Shown one piece after another: positions 22,459 through 35,400 of a stretch of 39,970 bases of DNA. Origin of the DNA: Klebsormidium nitens (Eukaryota > Streptophyta > Klebsormidiophyceae > Klebsormidiales > Klebsormidiaceae); assembly GCA_000708835.1 (NCBI GenBank), contig DF237684.1:1-39970 (forward strand). Direction: 5' to 3'. The notes beneath the pieces were generated by a model that saw only the letters and a list, made by a program, of their open reading frames with translations, was not told where the DNA came from and searched no databases. Within the stretch, counting starts at the first letter, position 1. Each line of letters starts with the position of its first letter. Position numbers and translations under genes: made by a program.

Positions 22459-24579
22459 GCCTCTACTTATAAGCAGCTGATCAGGACCGGGAGCTGAGCC
22501 ACCAAGGGCCCCTAGCTGCAACGGCCAGCTTTACTAACAGCAGGTTGTCAGGTGACGTGCCTTGATCCAATGGTTGGGTTGCCTAATCCGTGCCAGCTGC
22601 AAGCTGCAGCATCCCCATCATAAATACGAGTATGGATCCCCTGCATTGCCATGCAGTGCCTCCGGCAGTGCACGTGCCAGCTGAGGTTGCCGCTGAGGTT
22701 GCCGCATTTGCAACTCTGAGCGTATGTTGAGCTCCCTCCCCAACTTTGCTTGATCGTGAGTGCATTGTAGTTAGGTAAGCTGCAGGCTCGGGGAAGTAGG
22801 TAGAACCCAGATTGAATATTGTTGTCGATCACAGTCCTGATGTGAGCTGCTGCGCACTTCCTGGCAAAGGAGAAGCTACCTATGTCTAGTACGTATGCAG
22901 CTTACTTACTCAGCTGATCAGTTGTCATCCGCAACATCCCTGCAACAGTGCTTTCCAATCTTTTGCAAAAAGTGCAACATTTCTACCTTGAAGAGGATCG
23001 GCCAGCTTGGAACATTTGTGAACACAGAGACTCCTTCAAACCATTGGCTCAGCTTCCAAGCTAGGCCCTCAAAGACCAGTTCGCATGCGCGGCATCTAGG
23101 CTGGATCTCTCTCATGGTCAGAATTGTGTCAACAGGTGTACGTGTGTCAACAGGTGTACTGTGTGTCAGAAAGTGAGAGTAGCCAAAAGTGGCAGAATAG
23201 AGGAGACTGGCAACGCGCTCCACTTTAATGCCGACTTCACGCCTGCTTCTGGTCCGGCTGTGCGAGTCCCTTGACAGTCTGGTCCGGCTGTGCGAGTCCC
23301 TTGACAGTCATCAAGAGTTGTACTCTCGGTTGTTATACCTATGAGAGAATCTAGGTACCGTCCTACAGCTGTCACCAACTTGCACATAATGCATCGAGGA
23401 GCGGGTACTGGTTAGATTTGCAACTGTATAACCGCCGTTCAGAAATCCCGAACCCGGCTCGCGAACTGAAAGATGCACGCGCGTGTTCAGCGCGCGCGCA
23501 GATCATCATGCTGCACTGGATCCTTCCGACAAATGTGCGCAACATAACCTTCCGAGTACCCACTCCTGCGCCCTCAACGTCAACATCTTTTGGACTCATG
23601 ATGGCTAAGAACATAGGATTGATGCACTCTGCAAGGCCTATATTTTGTTTTCGAGGCAGTAGGAACGAAACTCTTTGACGTACGTTTGGGGCATCTCTCC
23701 GCAAGAGATGCTGTGCCTTTAGGGAGCGAGTATCGACCAGCTTCTGTTCCCTGGTCTCTTCTTCCCAGCTAGATCCTGCAAAGCAGATTTCGATGCGTGG
23801 CACTAAGGCACTGAAGACGCTTCCTCATAAGAAGCCTGCCGCTAGAAAGCGCGATTACGTAAGGTTTTGCGGAGCAGATTTATAGACCGTGCACGTGACG
23901 CAGAGATAGCAGAGGGAGTTGATTGCTCAAGAAGGCGGTATCTCGTAGAGAAGGAGCAAAGAAGTTGCAAAGGAACGGCTGTTCATGAGGAAATACCTTC
24001 ACGATGCACGACAAATTACAACTTCTTGCCGGAGCAGCGAGTCTTTGGCTGAGTGCTTCACCTCTTTGAGTCAATGCTCGCGACTTCCTTGGCGGCTGCA
24101 TGTCCTCCAAAATACTTACACAACATTCATCAGCCCCGTTCTATCATAGTATGACGGGACAACAGGTATTTCGGTCTTCTTGGCTAAAATTAGTATCTGC
24201 GTTGTGCAGATCTATTCGCTTCCATGTTGGCTAGCTGTTCATAGCGGCGTGCGAATGCTCGATGCGCAAACGGGCTATACTACCTGATTGAAGCAGTGCA
24301 TCTCGTGCATCATCATGGTCGCTTCTTGACAAGGGTTGACGTTGTCAATGCATGCAAAGCAAGATTGGACGTTTGACGTGCAAAGATCAAGCAATGCTTC
24401 AATGAGTGTTTGACTCGCTTATCTGTAACTCCTGCTGTGTCTCTCGGATGAACGGCTCTACCGTCAGTAGCACGCGCCTACCGGGCCGCCAGCCTGCTTC
24501 GATACAAAATCAGTATCCTCCCTCTGTCACAGCTCAGGTTGTACCCTTACCGAATCTCCTCCTCCTGCTCTTTTGCATG
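22459..24579. other. Intergenic stretch with small repeats
   Basis: Upstream region of the PAN-domain gene on the minus strand, including TTATAAG about 10 bp before its ATG. Frames here are short and unlike known families. A 17-bp repeat (TGTGTCAACAGGTGTAC) occurs twice at about 23126-23160. Confidence 0.45.
23248..23307. repeat. 30-bp perfect tandem duplication
   Basis: TCTGGTCCGGCTGTGCGAGT followed by CCCTTGACAG is repeated head to tail at 23248-23277 and 23278-23307. Confidence 0.95.
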
Positions 24580-25188
24580 TCAAGACAGAACGTTCGGAGG
24601 GCGTACGCTCCTGGACTTCGGTCTTCTTTCCCCTCCTTCCTTATAGCTCCTTGCTGTCCGGTTCGTGAATGCTTCTTGCTGGTGCCTTTCGACAGCGCCA
24701 TCTTTACCCGCTTCCTCCCAAGGCCACTTCTGCCCCTCAAAACCGCCCGGGTGATTACCCCGGCCGCAGCCAGCGTCCTGTGGAAGCGGCGAGTAAAATG
24801 TGCTCCCTGCCCGGGGAAAGCAAGCACGCGCATCCTGGCTAGTACATCTCGTCAAACAGAAGATGGCCCAACAGCCCAGGCAGGTTCGGAGACTGAAAGA
24901 AGCGCTTCTCTTCTTTTCCAGCATACGCCTTTCTAGCCTCCTTTGTGCCTCATCTCCAGGGAATTGCGCACGGCGCGGCGGGGTAGTTTTTCCTGCCTCC
25001 CGCTTTATTGCATCAACAAGAGCAGCTTCCTCAGTTGCTTGTAAAGGAGTTGGCTTGCCCTATTCCTCCCCCGCTTTGATTTGAGTGGCTGTTTTTGCCT
25101 GACCCGTTTCGAAAACGACAGCTGTCAATCAAACCAAGAGCCCTCCGCGGGAGTGCTCACTCTTTCGCCCCCTGATGTTTTTCCCCAT
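24580..25188 (-). CDS. Possible small gene of unknown function
   Basis: The minus strand from about 25050 to 24580 carries a continuous frame with a natural-looking charged stretch (EEAALVDAIKREAGKT, DEAQRRLERRMLEKKRS), then Gly/Lys/Glu-rich sequence to a stop at 24580. There is no early ATG in that frame. A short first exon MGKNIRGRK starting at 25188, with donor GTGAGC and an acceptor at TTTACAAG, would join in phase. Two CACGTG boxes lie just upstream. The same DNA also has a 176-codon frame on the plus strand (24406-24936), so this call is weak. I do not recognise the protein. Confidence 0.25.
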
Positions 25189-25235
25189 CTCAACGGCTAA
25201 GAGCAGCACAGCATCGCCAGTCCCTCACGGAGCGC

Positions 25236-25254
25236 CACGTGGCAGAACCACGTG
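25236..25254. promoter_or_regulatory. Two G-box (CACGTG) sites
   Basis: CACGTG occurs at 25236-25241 and 25249-25254, 13 bp apart, between the stop of the Hint gene (25296) and the possible ATG at 25188. In plants and green algae this hexamer is bound by bHLH and bZIP factors. Its presence here would fit a promoter for the small downstream gene. Confidence 0.35.
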
Positions 25255-25295
25255 AGCACACGGGTCCCATTTTCCAGGCTCTTCCCCGCTGCATT

Positions 25296-26490
25296 TCAAG
25301 CAAAAGCCGCGAAGAAGCGGCGCAGAATCCACTCTAGGGCTGCTCGCGGCACCAGGGCCGCGACCAACCGGGCAGGCAGCATCGCACGGTGGAAAGCCCC
25401 GAGGGACGGAGGGAAGGCGGTGGTGAACTGGAGAGCGGCCACCCGGTCGACTAGGATGGTCCCGCTCACAGTTTTGGGGCTGTACAACCCGGCAGGACGG
25501 ATGACGTCACGCTGACGACCGTGCTGGGCGCGAGCGAGGTTTGCCTTCCGGGGCCTTTGGACGTCCAGATAACGTCGCCAGGTTTTACGTCTGCGAAGGG
25601 CTTGATGGTCGCTTGCTGAATTGAGAGGGTAGATCGAGGGTCCGAGACCAGGATGTAATGGTTCGGAGTACCGCTGATGCTTACACCCGCGTCGGCTTCG
25701 AGGGAGACGTAAGTGGCCTGCAAAAGAGTTGAAGGATTGGTGTTTGATGTCCAGCAGTGGCATGAAGAGAAAGACTGATCTCTGCCACAAACAAGGGACA
25801 TCCCTTCTTGGTTCTTTGCAGTGCACGACAGCAAAGTCGTAGAAACTTGTCCGCCAGCTCTAGTTGATCTGGGGTAAGAGGCAAGTTTTGATCCCCCAAT
25901 GCTCAATGGTCCCGACAAAAAAGCATCATGAGTTGAGCATATGAAGCCTAGGGGCGGTGATGTGTCCGCCTCAAATTCACGCTTGCACTTTTGTTGTTTT
26001 CAAGTGTTTGATTGTTAGGCAAGCAGCGCCAATCTACGGGCCGGATGTTCAGCGCACAAAGGCACGTGGAATAAAGCGGAATCCTTTTGACGGTTCTGAT
26101 CATATCCGCAAACGAACGGCAACCGTTTGACTGCCTTTGCTGAGGACGACAACTTAAGTCCTAAAACGGATGAGAAGTCTTCTTTAACTAGAAAACCAGT
26201 CACAAGGTGCCTTCTACCCCTTTCCTTTCATTCGCGTGCTTTGTTTTCCTTTGAACACTTTTCTGTCAATTCTTTATTCAACTTATTCTTTACTTTCTTA
26301 GCACAATTCCGGCGGCTAAAGTCGTGCGACTTACCGTTTGGTTCAGGTGGTGCGTGAACCAGTACACGGGCTGTACAAACAGCTCGCCAGAGCTCGGGTC
26401 AAAGACAAGAACGGGATCGCCCAAATGGACGTCCGCCATTCTTTTCCAGCCGCCGTCCGCTAACGTCACAAAAGCGTCAGCGGGAAAGCA
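25296..26490 (-). other. Hint (Hog) autoprocessing domain coding segment
   Basis: The domain starts with GGCF, where the Cys codon is at 26488-26490, the nucleophile for N-S acyl shift. GWKRMADVHLGDPVLVFD and VYWFTHH follow in the first exon. The second exon (from 25717) adds the block-B motif GTPNHYILV, carrying the Thr and His of TxxH, then VKPGDVIW and GLYSPKTVSGTILVD, the classic Hog closing motif. A tail of about 45 residues after DRVAAL (RLVAALVPRAALEWILRRFF) could be an adduct-recognition region as in animal Hedgehog. All visible catalytic positions are kept. The frame slips one base between SSVLP and GLYSP. Confidence 0.88.
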
Positions 26491-29400
26491 GCCACCCTTT
26501 TTGACCGGAAGGGGAGGTGCGGGGGGCGGCGGTGGCGGCGGGGCCGGGGGCGGGTTTGCGAAGCTCTCTAACGGGGGGTCAAAAAAGGGTGGTTCCGGGG
26601 GAGGAGTTTGCGGCGGCGGCGGCGGCGGCTGTGGGCGCTTGGAGGGCGAAGGCCCAAGCTGCGGGGGAGGGGGTTTACCGATAACGGACCAGGTTGGGTC
26701 CGAAACTACCTCTGTTTGCGCGCTAACGCCCCTCTCTTGCAGCGCGGTTGAGAAGGACCCTGAGTCGACAGACTCCGCGATTGCTGCGGCCTCTGAGGAG
26801 ACTGCGGCCGCGTTAGCTGCGGTTATGCTGATAACCACCTGCACACGAGCGCTAACCGTAGGGGTTTCGGTTACTTGAACGTCCGTCGGCGATAGACCGG
26901 AGGACTCGAAGGCAGCGCTGACTTTGCCGCTAGAAGCGCATCTCCAACGGCCTGCGCCACTTCCTTCGCTTGAGACCCGTCTGTACAGAGGATGCTGAAC
27001 AAAACCCTCAACCCTGGGGTTTGAAGCAACCCGCGTCGCCTCCCGCTCTCCGAGAAGCCGTCTATGGAAACGGACGAAGGATCGACATTTAGAGCGTACG
27101 ACACCCCATCGATGAACGCCTCTCTCCCGCCCCAGTCGGTCCAATCGTCGGGCGACACGTTGCCCAACACGCAGGAATGGTTAACGGCGAAGGTTATGCC
27201 GCTAATGACTACAGACCCCGGGTCAAGCCCGTTGGCTTCGGCAAGCGAGAGCGCGATGTCGTCGTTCTGGATCAGGTTCGCGTCCTCGAGGCTGGTTAAG
27301 GAAACCCCGACGTTAATCGACGCTGCGACAGCCGCGGCCGCGCTTGGGGAAGGCGACTGAGAGGGAGAGGGAGAAGGGGAGGGGCTGGCCTTTGGGCTTC
27401 GGCTGGGTCTCACTGAGGCGCGCGGGCTTGGCGAGGGGCTCTCTACCGGGCTCGAAGGAGTGCTCGGTGAGGGGCTCGGGGAAGGGCTTGAGACTGAGCT
27501 AGAAGAAGAGGGGCTTGGCACCGGGGAGAGAGACGGGCTTTCTACCGGGCTAGGAGAAGCGCTCGGGGAAGGGCTCGGGGCGGAGCTAGACGTCGGGCTT
27601 GGCACCGGGGAGAGAGACGGACTTTCTACCGGGCTAGGAGAAGTGCTTGGGGAAGTTTGAGGCGCAGCGCTTGAGGAAGGGCTCGGTTGAGGGCTCGAAG
27701 AAGCACTCGGGGAAGGACTACCGGGCGGAGAGGAAGCAACTGGGCTTGGCGACGGACTCGGGGAAGGGCCTTCGCTTTGACCTGCACTTGTTGACGGGCT
27801 ATCGGAAGGACGCATGTAGGGGCTGCTAGAAGGGCTCGCAATTGGGTCGGGGGATGCGCTCGCAATTGTGCTGGGAGATGGGCTGGCAACCGGGCTGCTG
27901 GAAGGGCTAGCAACCGGGCTGCTGGAAGGGCTAATAACCGGGCTGATGGAAGGGCTAGCAACCGGGCTACCGGAGGAGCTGGCAAACGGGTTTCTCGGGG
28001 GACTCGCAAACGGGCTGCTGGAAGGGCTGGCAAACGGGTTGCTCGGGACACTCGCAAAGGGGCTGCTAGAAGAGCTCGGAGTTGCGCTGCTTGAGGGGCT
28101 GGCAGCCGGACTGTTTGAGGGCCTAGGAAGCGGGCTGCTAGAGGGGCTTAAAAATCGGCTTGGGGAGGGACTGCTTGAGGGACTAGCAGAAGAGCTAGCC
28201 ACCGGGCTAGGAGATGGAACTGGGCTCTGCGAAGGGCTGGCGGTAGCACTGTTACCGAGCACCGAAACTTGGACGGCCGTTTCTGCGACGCGCCCGAAGT
28301 TGTCCGTCACAGAGAGCTTGAACGTGTAGTTGCCGGCTACCAAGCCTGACGCTCTCGCGGCCGGCAGGGTCGCATTCGAAAGCACTGAGGCGGGCCCCGA
28401 CACTTGCTCCCATGCATAGCAACTTGCCCGGGGCGGATCCCCGACCGCCCCCAGGAGCTTCCTCCGGGCCCTCGTGCACTGCCCGCGGTCCTCGCGAAGG
28501 GGTATGCAGCCACCATTATAATCATTATCAATGCAATACTTGCAACCGGGCGCATTGTAGCAAGCCCGCTCGCTGTTGGGACACTCGCAGAAGCAGTTCC
28601 ACCCGAGGTTGTTGTAGTTGCAGTTGAAGCTCTCCCAGCCAAACTGGCACGAGCACTTGTTGTTAGCCAGGCACGTGCCCCGGTTGTTGCAATTATAAGA
28701 GCACACGAAGGGGCTGCGTGAAGGGCTCGGTGAAGGGCTCTTGCTCGGGCTAGGAGAAACCGAGGCTTTGGGGCTGGGGCTTCTGCTTGGGGCAGGGCTA
28801 GGGCTTGGAACCGGGCTGGTGCTTGGAACCGGGCTGGCACTTAGACTCGGCTGTGGGTTTGAGCTGGCCCCCGGGGAAGGGCCCGGGGTGGAACTTGGGC
28901 TTGGCTGTGGGCTTGAGCTGGGCCCCGGGGATGGGCCCGGGGTGGGAGCCGGGGTAGCAGGCGTGCAATCTTTGCCGACGTATGAGTTGGCGCACAGAAG
29001 GACGAATGAGTTTCCGCTCGGGGCGCAGGACAGCTGACCGGGAGACGAGACGTTAAGGCAGGGGCTTGGAGGCAGTTCACACCGGGCCCCGCTGTAACCA
29101 GCCTTGCAGCGGCAGGCTGCGGCATTGACGGTGGTAATGCACTCTCCATTGGGGCCGCAGTCGACTCCGAAACACGTGGCACACTTGGACGAGCGCGACC
29201 CGTCGAGGAGGACCGAGGTTTCGGACGTCAACGTGATCTGTGCCGCAGGGACGCGCGCACGCGGGCCGGGCGCGGCAGGGCACGTGCTGCTCTCGTTGCA
29301 TTGCTGGGCCAATAAGCTCCAGGGTTGAGAATTGGTTGGGGTTGCAAGGCAGNNNNNNNNNNNNNNNNNNNNNNNNNNNNNNNNNNNNNNNNNNNNNNNN

Positions 29401-32400
29401 NNNNNNNNNNNNNNNNNNNNNNNNNNNNNNNNNNNNNNNNNNNNNNNNNNNNNNNNNNNNNNNNNNNNNNNNNNNNNNNNNNNNNNNNNNNNNNNNNNNN
29501 NNNNNNNNNNNNNNNNNNNNNNNNNNNNNNNNNNNNNNNNNNNNNNNNNNNNNNNNNNNNNNNNNNNNNNNNNNNNNNNNNNNNNNNNNNNNNNNNNNNN
29601 NNNNNNNNNNNNNNNNNNNNNNNNNNNNNNNNNNNNNNNNNNNNNNNNNNNNNNNNNNNNNNNNNNNNNNNNNNNNNNNNNNNNNNNNNNNNNNNNNNNN
29701 NNNNNNNNNNNNNNNNNNNNNNNNNNNNNNNNNNNNNNNNNNNNNNNNNNNNNNNNNNNNNNNNNNNNNNNNNNNNNNNNNNNNNNNNNNNNNNNNNNNN
29801 NNNNNNNNNNNNNNNNNNNNNNNNNNNNNNNNNNNNNNNNNNNNNNNNNNNNNNNNNNNNNNNNNNNNNNNNNNNNNNNNNNNNNNNNNNGTCTCGTTCC
29901 CTTTGAGGCACGTGCAGGTCGACTCGCACCAGCCGCAGCCGGCCCTGAGCGCGCAGTCGCGACACGTGGCGGCGTTTGAGAGGCTGCACGGGTCAGGGCA
30001 CGTGGCTGCGACGGTCGCCCAAGCGTACGGGAGCATCGCTGCGTCCGTGGGCTGAGAGCAGACACCGACGTACGGGCCCTGGTCGTCTCCAGGCCGACAC
30101 GCAGAATCGGTGTCACACCAACCGCAGCCTGCGGTTTCCGCACAGGCATGGCAGTCAAGAATCTGGGCGCAGTCGGAGCGAAGTATCGTCTGGCCAAGGG
30201 AAGGAGCGTCGAATCCAAAGTGGGCGATTGCTAACTCAGAGCCCTGCGCGAGGACTTGCACCGAGCCGACCCAGTTGGGAGCCCCGGTCACTTCGCACTG
30301 GAAGATTGCCCCGAGGTCCAGTATTTGGAGCCGCTGGTCGTAGTAAGACTGCCCGGAAGGAACAGCAGCGATCAGGAAGGGGAAGGACGCGCCAAAGGTG
30401 CCGACAACTGTTACGGAAGTTGCGGACGGCAAAGTAGAAGAGCTCCCAGCGCGGGAAACCGTTGTGACGAGGACCGTGTAGTTAGCCAAACCGCGGATGA
30501 TAACCGGACCGGTAGTGAGGGCCGTCTTTGTCCCGTTGGCGTCGCTGGATTGCAGCTGCACAGAAGGTGAAGCATTTGAGACGGGAATACAACAAACCCT
30601 GAAACCCTGAAACCCTAGATCCTCAAGAAGCTCGTCAACCTACGAGAAAGCTTGTTTGAAGGCGGTTCACAGCGACACTAAGAAGTCAATATTCCTTGTG
30701 AGAAGCTGCTTTCTCTACAACAAGTAAAGAAAAGGCGTACTGCAGAAAACGACAGGCTTCGATCAACAGATTCCGAACATGAGGAGTTGAGCCGCAAAAG
30801 CGAAAAGAGAACTTTCTGCCAAGGCTCGTTGAGAGTGTTTGACTTTCGGGAGCAAAGTTACCTGCAAAGACAGCAGTCCCGAGCGGATCTTGTTTGGAAT
30901 CTGAACGGTGAAGCTGCCGCTATTGGGCAGCGCATCGATTGGAACGCTGATCTGGGGCCCGTCATCCAACGGGTCGATGGAAGCCAGCTGGACGGTTGAC
31001 GGTGAAGCAGCCGACCGAGACATCCGCAATTTGACGCGCCCGTATTGGATGCCCCCAGTCCACGTGACATTGTACGTTTGGCCCGCCGTCCACACGTCCA
31101 GCGAAGCTGGTTGGCTAATGAACGGATCTACGTTTAGGCATGGGTCCACGTTGCAGGCCTCCTGAACAACACGTGGCACAAAATTATGAGCGGCCCATCG
31201 AGCACGTTGCTTTTAGACGGGCCAAGCATGATCAACGGAGGAGCTGCTGCGTGACAGTGGACTCCAGGTTCGGACGTCCAACGACTGTTTGCCTGATTTC
31301 AAATTCCCTCGCTTCTCTTTCTTTTACAGCTCGCCCTTTTTGAAGGACTCAATGCGAGGGGCATGTCCTTTTCGCTCTCTTCTGCAGTCAAGTCCTCAAC
31401 TTTGACACTCCTACGAGCTCTTGCACTGGCTGGCGACTTGAGAGCTTGACTGGCCTAAACAGAGGTTTCACTAGCTTTCTGGCCTGTTTGGCAATCAGTG
31501 CGCCTGATAAACATCCCTGTTCTTTCAGAGGACGCTCTACAAAGTCAGGAGCAGGAGTCTTGAGGACGAAGAAATAGCGGCAGGGTTGCATGTTTATCTC
31601 CTTGTCGATACACCTTCCTCTGTCTCTTTTCAATGGGACGTCCGCTTCATCGTCCGGCCCTGTCGATTCGGACATGCTGCACTTCCTTCTTTCATGCCAT
31701 GAAACGATGTAGTCTATGGCCGGGTAAAAACCATTGAAATAAAGAAATAATGAAAGAAAGCACTTTTTCTGTTATCTCTTCACGAAGCAGCACTGACCTG
31801 AGTGGGCGGCCGCGCGTCGCTGTCGCAGAGTGACACGTCAGCAAAGCTGCCGTCGGACGCTTTGCAGGCGAGGTCCCGCACGTGACTCCCGCCCCCGCAG
31901 TCCTGGGTGCACTTTTGCCACTCGCCCACCTGTAAGAAAGTGAAGAGCGGACGTCCTTTGCTCAGTTCCGGACGGCATGGCTCTAACTCACGCTTATCAT
32001 CACAACGAGCGTGTGCATTATCAGCCGTTGAGAGCCAATAGATCGTGGAATCCAGGCCGTTGCTTGATCCAGCAAGGACGCCTCTCTTCAAAAAGGATTG
32101 CCGCTCGTTTTATGGTTGGGTTTTTGCTTCATTCTGGCCTTAGACAGCAAGCAAACAATTCTTAAGGATCACGTGCGCAATCATATGTGAGCATTCCTGC
32201 GTCTTGGAAGACGGGTTTTCTTTTCACATGCAAGTCCCCTCTCTGACATGTCTCCCCCTTTCTTAAAGTTTTGGAGGTTTTCCCATAAAGCGAAAGGAAG
32301 CAAGAAGACACCGGAAACAAGCAGTACAAAAAGATCATCTTCGAATCTTGAACTTTGATGCATCTTCGACTTTGGACTGACGATGTGAGAATGTTGAGGC

Positions 32401-35400
32401 TTACCTGCCAGGCATACGTCCTGCACGGCTGCGTATTACATTCGTAATACGTATTGGTGACGCTCGTGCTAGGATCCGGCCCGCAGTAAAAGTCCTCGCA
32501 CGTCCGGTCGTCCCTCCGTCCGTTCCACATGACGTAACCCTTACAAGCGAACTTGCGCCACTGGGTGCCGCCTCCGCAGGAAGCGCTGCAAGGCATCTCG
32601 GAAATCACGACCCACTGCGCTTTGTTTGTGCAGCCGTCATCGCAGTAGAGCCTGCAGGACCAAGAAAGATAACAGAATCTTGGTCCTCCAGATGTCAGAA
32701 TCTGCTTCTAGTCGCGCTCCATCAAACGACTTAGAGCACCTCTCAAAAAATACCGCAATGAGTAGGCTTGCAGGACTCAAAACCGAAAGACTGGGAGATC
32801 TAGCACCCTGAGGTTTCAGACTGAAGCAGGTTCGTACGCTTGACAAAAGAGAACACCGACCACATGGTTGTAGCTCTTCACGCATCCAGCCCGCTTCGAA
32901 ACAAGGGCTCAAAAAGGGGAGAGCGAAAGGAGAAGTTGCGAAATTGACAAAAAAAACTTCGTTCGTAGAGCTCCTTTCAGCTGAGTACATTCTCAAAGAG
33001 TAGGCTCAGAGAGTAATTTTGAAGCATCCTCTTATCTGACGGTCAAGAGTGCAGCTTAGAGTCGTGACCTGAAGATCTCCGTCAGGCCCACAAGATTAGA
33101 CCGAAGACGGAAATTCTTATGCCTGTGTCCTGTTTCGGACTTATTGTTCATGGAGAGAGACTTATTCCTCATGAAGAGGGAATCATGGTTCATGAAGAGA
33201 GGCTTATATTCGATGAAAGGGAGACTTATGGTTCATGAAGAGAGACTTATTTTTGATGAAGGAAGACTCACCCTTGCTTCCTGCAGCATTCTTGGTAGCC
33301 GTTGCCCCGCGTGTCGCAGCCGAACGTGGTCTGGGTTCCATACCGGAGACTCGTGGCAACCATTCCGCAGAAGAACGTTCCGTCTCCGTTCGACTTACAG
33401 GAGCAAGCGGAGCAAGAGTAGCCGCTCCCCGACTGACACAGCGGGACGTTGGGGCACTGCACGCACGCCTGCGCGTTGCAGCTCGCGCTCACGGAGGGCC
33501 TCGTGCCCGGGTTGCATAAGCTGGCGTCAACGGTGGTGCCGTTGAGCGCATTTACGCAGCTTGTAGTGCGCGTTCTCACACCGCCCCCGCACTCCTTGCT
33601 GCACGGCCCGAAGTCCCCGGTCGTCCAGACGTAGCCACTCATGTCCAGCCCGCCGTAGACCGCAAAGAAGTCACTGAACGCAAAGTTTCCCAAATCCTCA
33701 TCGGACGCCAGCAATAATTCGAAAGCTCTGCTCGTCGGCAGGCCGCCGTCAATCGCCCAGTAGAACGAGCCCGTGTTGGGAATGCTCGCGAGCGGGATGC
33801 CGAATCCCGAGAAGACGTCCGCGCTATTGTCGAAGCGGTAGCGCAGGACCACGTTGCCCCCGAGGGGACCCCCCGACCACTGCACGGTGAAGCCCTGGCC
33901 TGCCCGGAGGGTGTTTAAGGAGGTTGGGCGGGTGAAGGCAATCTGCTGCTCCTCCAGGGCGCAGCGATTCGTCCACCAGTCACTCGGCAGAGCGCTGCTG
34001 CAGGCGCTCTGCGATTTGAGGCACGTGCCACTGCTCGCGCACCAGCCGCAGGAGGCGCCCCCGGTGAGGCACACCGGGCAGTCTTTGAGGGCCTTGCAGG
34101 GGTCGGTAGAGGCGCAGTCCCCGCCGTCGAAGTTGCACTCCGGCAGGTTGCAGGCTGCCTCGCACGTGCCGTCTCCCAGGGAGCTCGAACGGCACGTGCT
34201 GGGGCACCCAGGGACAGTGCACGTGCCCGTGGTGGCCGGTTTTGCGCCCGCCTTCGAGCAGTGCGCGTCGCCCATTGCGAAACCCGGCTGCCCGTCGGCC
34301 TGGCACGTGACGTCGCGCTTCCACAGGCCGCTCGAAGTGCATGTGCCCCAGCCCCCGGTAACCCACTTATACACCGGTTCGGCTCCCAGCAGAGGAACGC
34401 AGCCCGAGCAGAAATTGCACGGAAGAAAGTGCTTCCCAATGAGCTTGACCTGCTTGCGGAACGGAACGATGCTCCCGCCGACGTTGATCTTCTTTCCGCT
34501 GATAGGGATCTCCAATTTGCGGGCAAACAAATGTTGGTCAAGCGAAAAGTAGAATGAGTTGCCAGTCCGGAAGGGAGGGACCGAACGGCTGACAAGGAGA
34601 GAGACGAATGCAATCTGGTTTAAGCTGCTAATAAAAGTCTTGCAGACGGGCAAGTAGGGGCCAGAGACAGGCTTTAAGGGTCACGTATACTTTGGATCAC
34701 CCCAGGAGAGAGAGTCAAGCTAGTCTTGCTTGACAATCAGATTGATTGTCTACGCTCTCTTGCAATGGAAGATGACGAATGGATAGCCATTTGGGAAGTC
34801 TTCTCTTTTCAGAACCGAGCTTGTAACAATTTAAGGAGCCCCCACGTCTCAAGTGTTCCGTCATGACTTCAAATAAGTGCCAACACGGTGTCAAAACAGA
34901 CGATGGGACTGGGTGCTTCAGCAGTAATGATGAGCCCAGATATTGCGAGTGTAAATGCGCTCACTTGTTGAGGCCCAAGGATAAGTTGAACCCGGCGTAC
35001 GTCCTAAAGGAGAAGGGGCAGTCTGCCGCATTACTGTCTGAATTGGCCCGGAAGTCCGCCCCGAGGTACGGCATCGGGGCAATAATGATCGGTAAAGCGT
35101 CGTAAAGCTTTAGGGTTATTTCTGGGATAAGCAGTCCTTCGACCGTTGCTTCGCCCTGGAAAGAGAGCTTGGGCTCCTCGTGGAAGTTCAACGGGGCAAA
35201 GTCGTCCGGCTGAACCGGCCGGAATTCCCCCCAAGCTGCCCGGAATTCCTTCCCAAACTGCGCAAAGAAGAGAAAAGCATCTCGTTGTGCGAACCATCTG
35301 GTTATCATGAAAGCAAGCCCGAAGCTCAAAGGAGTCAGATGCTGAGGATTCGAGTCGCACACGGTTCCAATGAGCACGGTCTGCACAAGAACCCGGGTGA

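Noticed and set aside
24534-24833. AFPGQGAH, similar to the acyltransferase FPGQG motif
   Set aside because: The sequence around it has no GHSLGE active site or other acyltransferase features; a chance match.
27626-28329. Long Leu/Ala/Arg-rich and Gly/Leu/Glu-rich frames
   Set aside because: Shadows of the Ser-Pro rod of the Hint gene in other frames and on the other strand.
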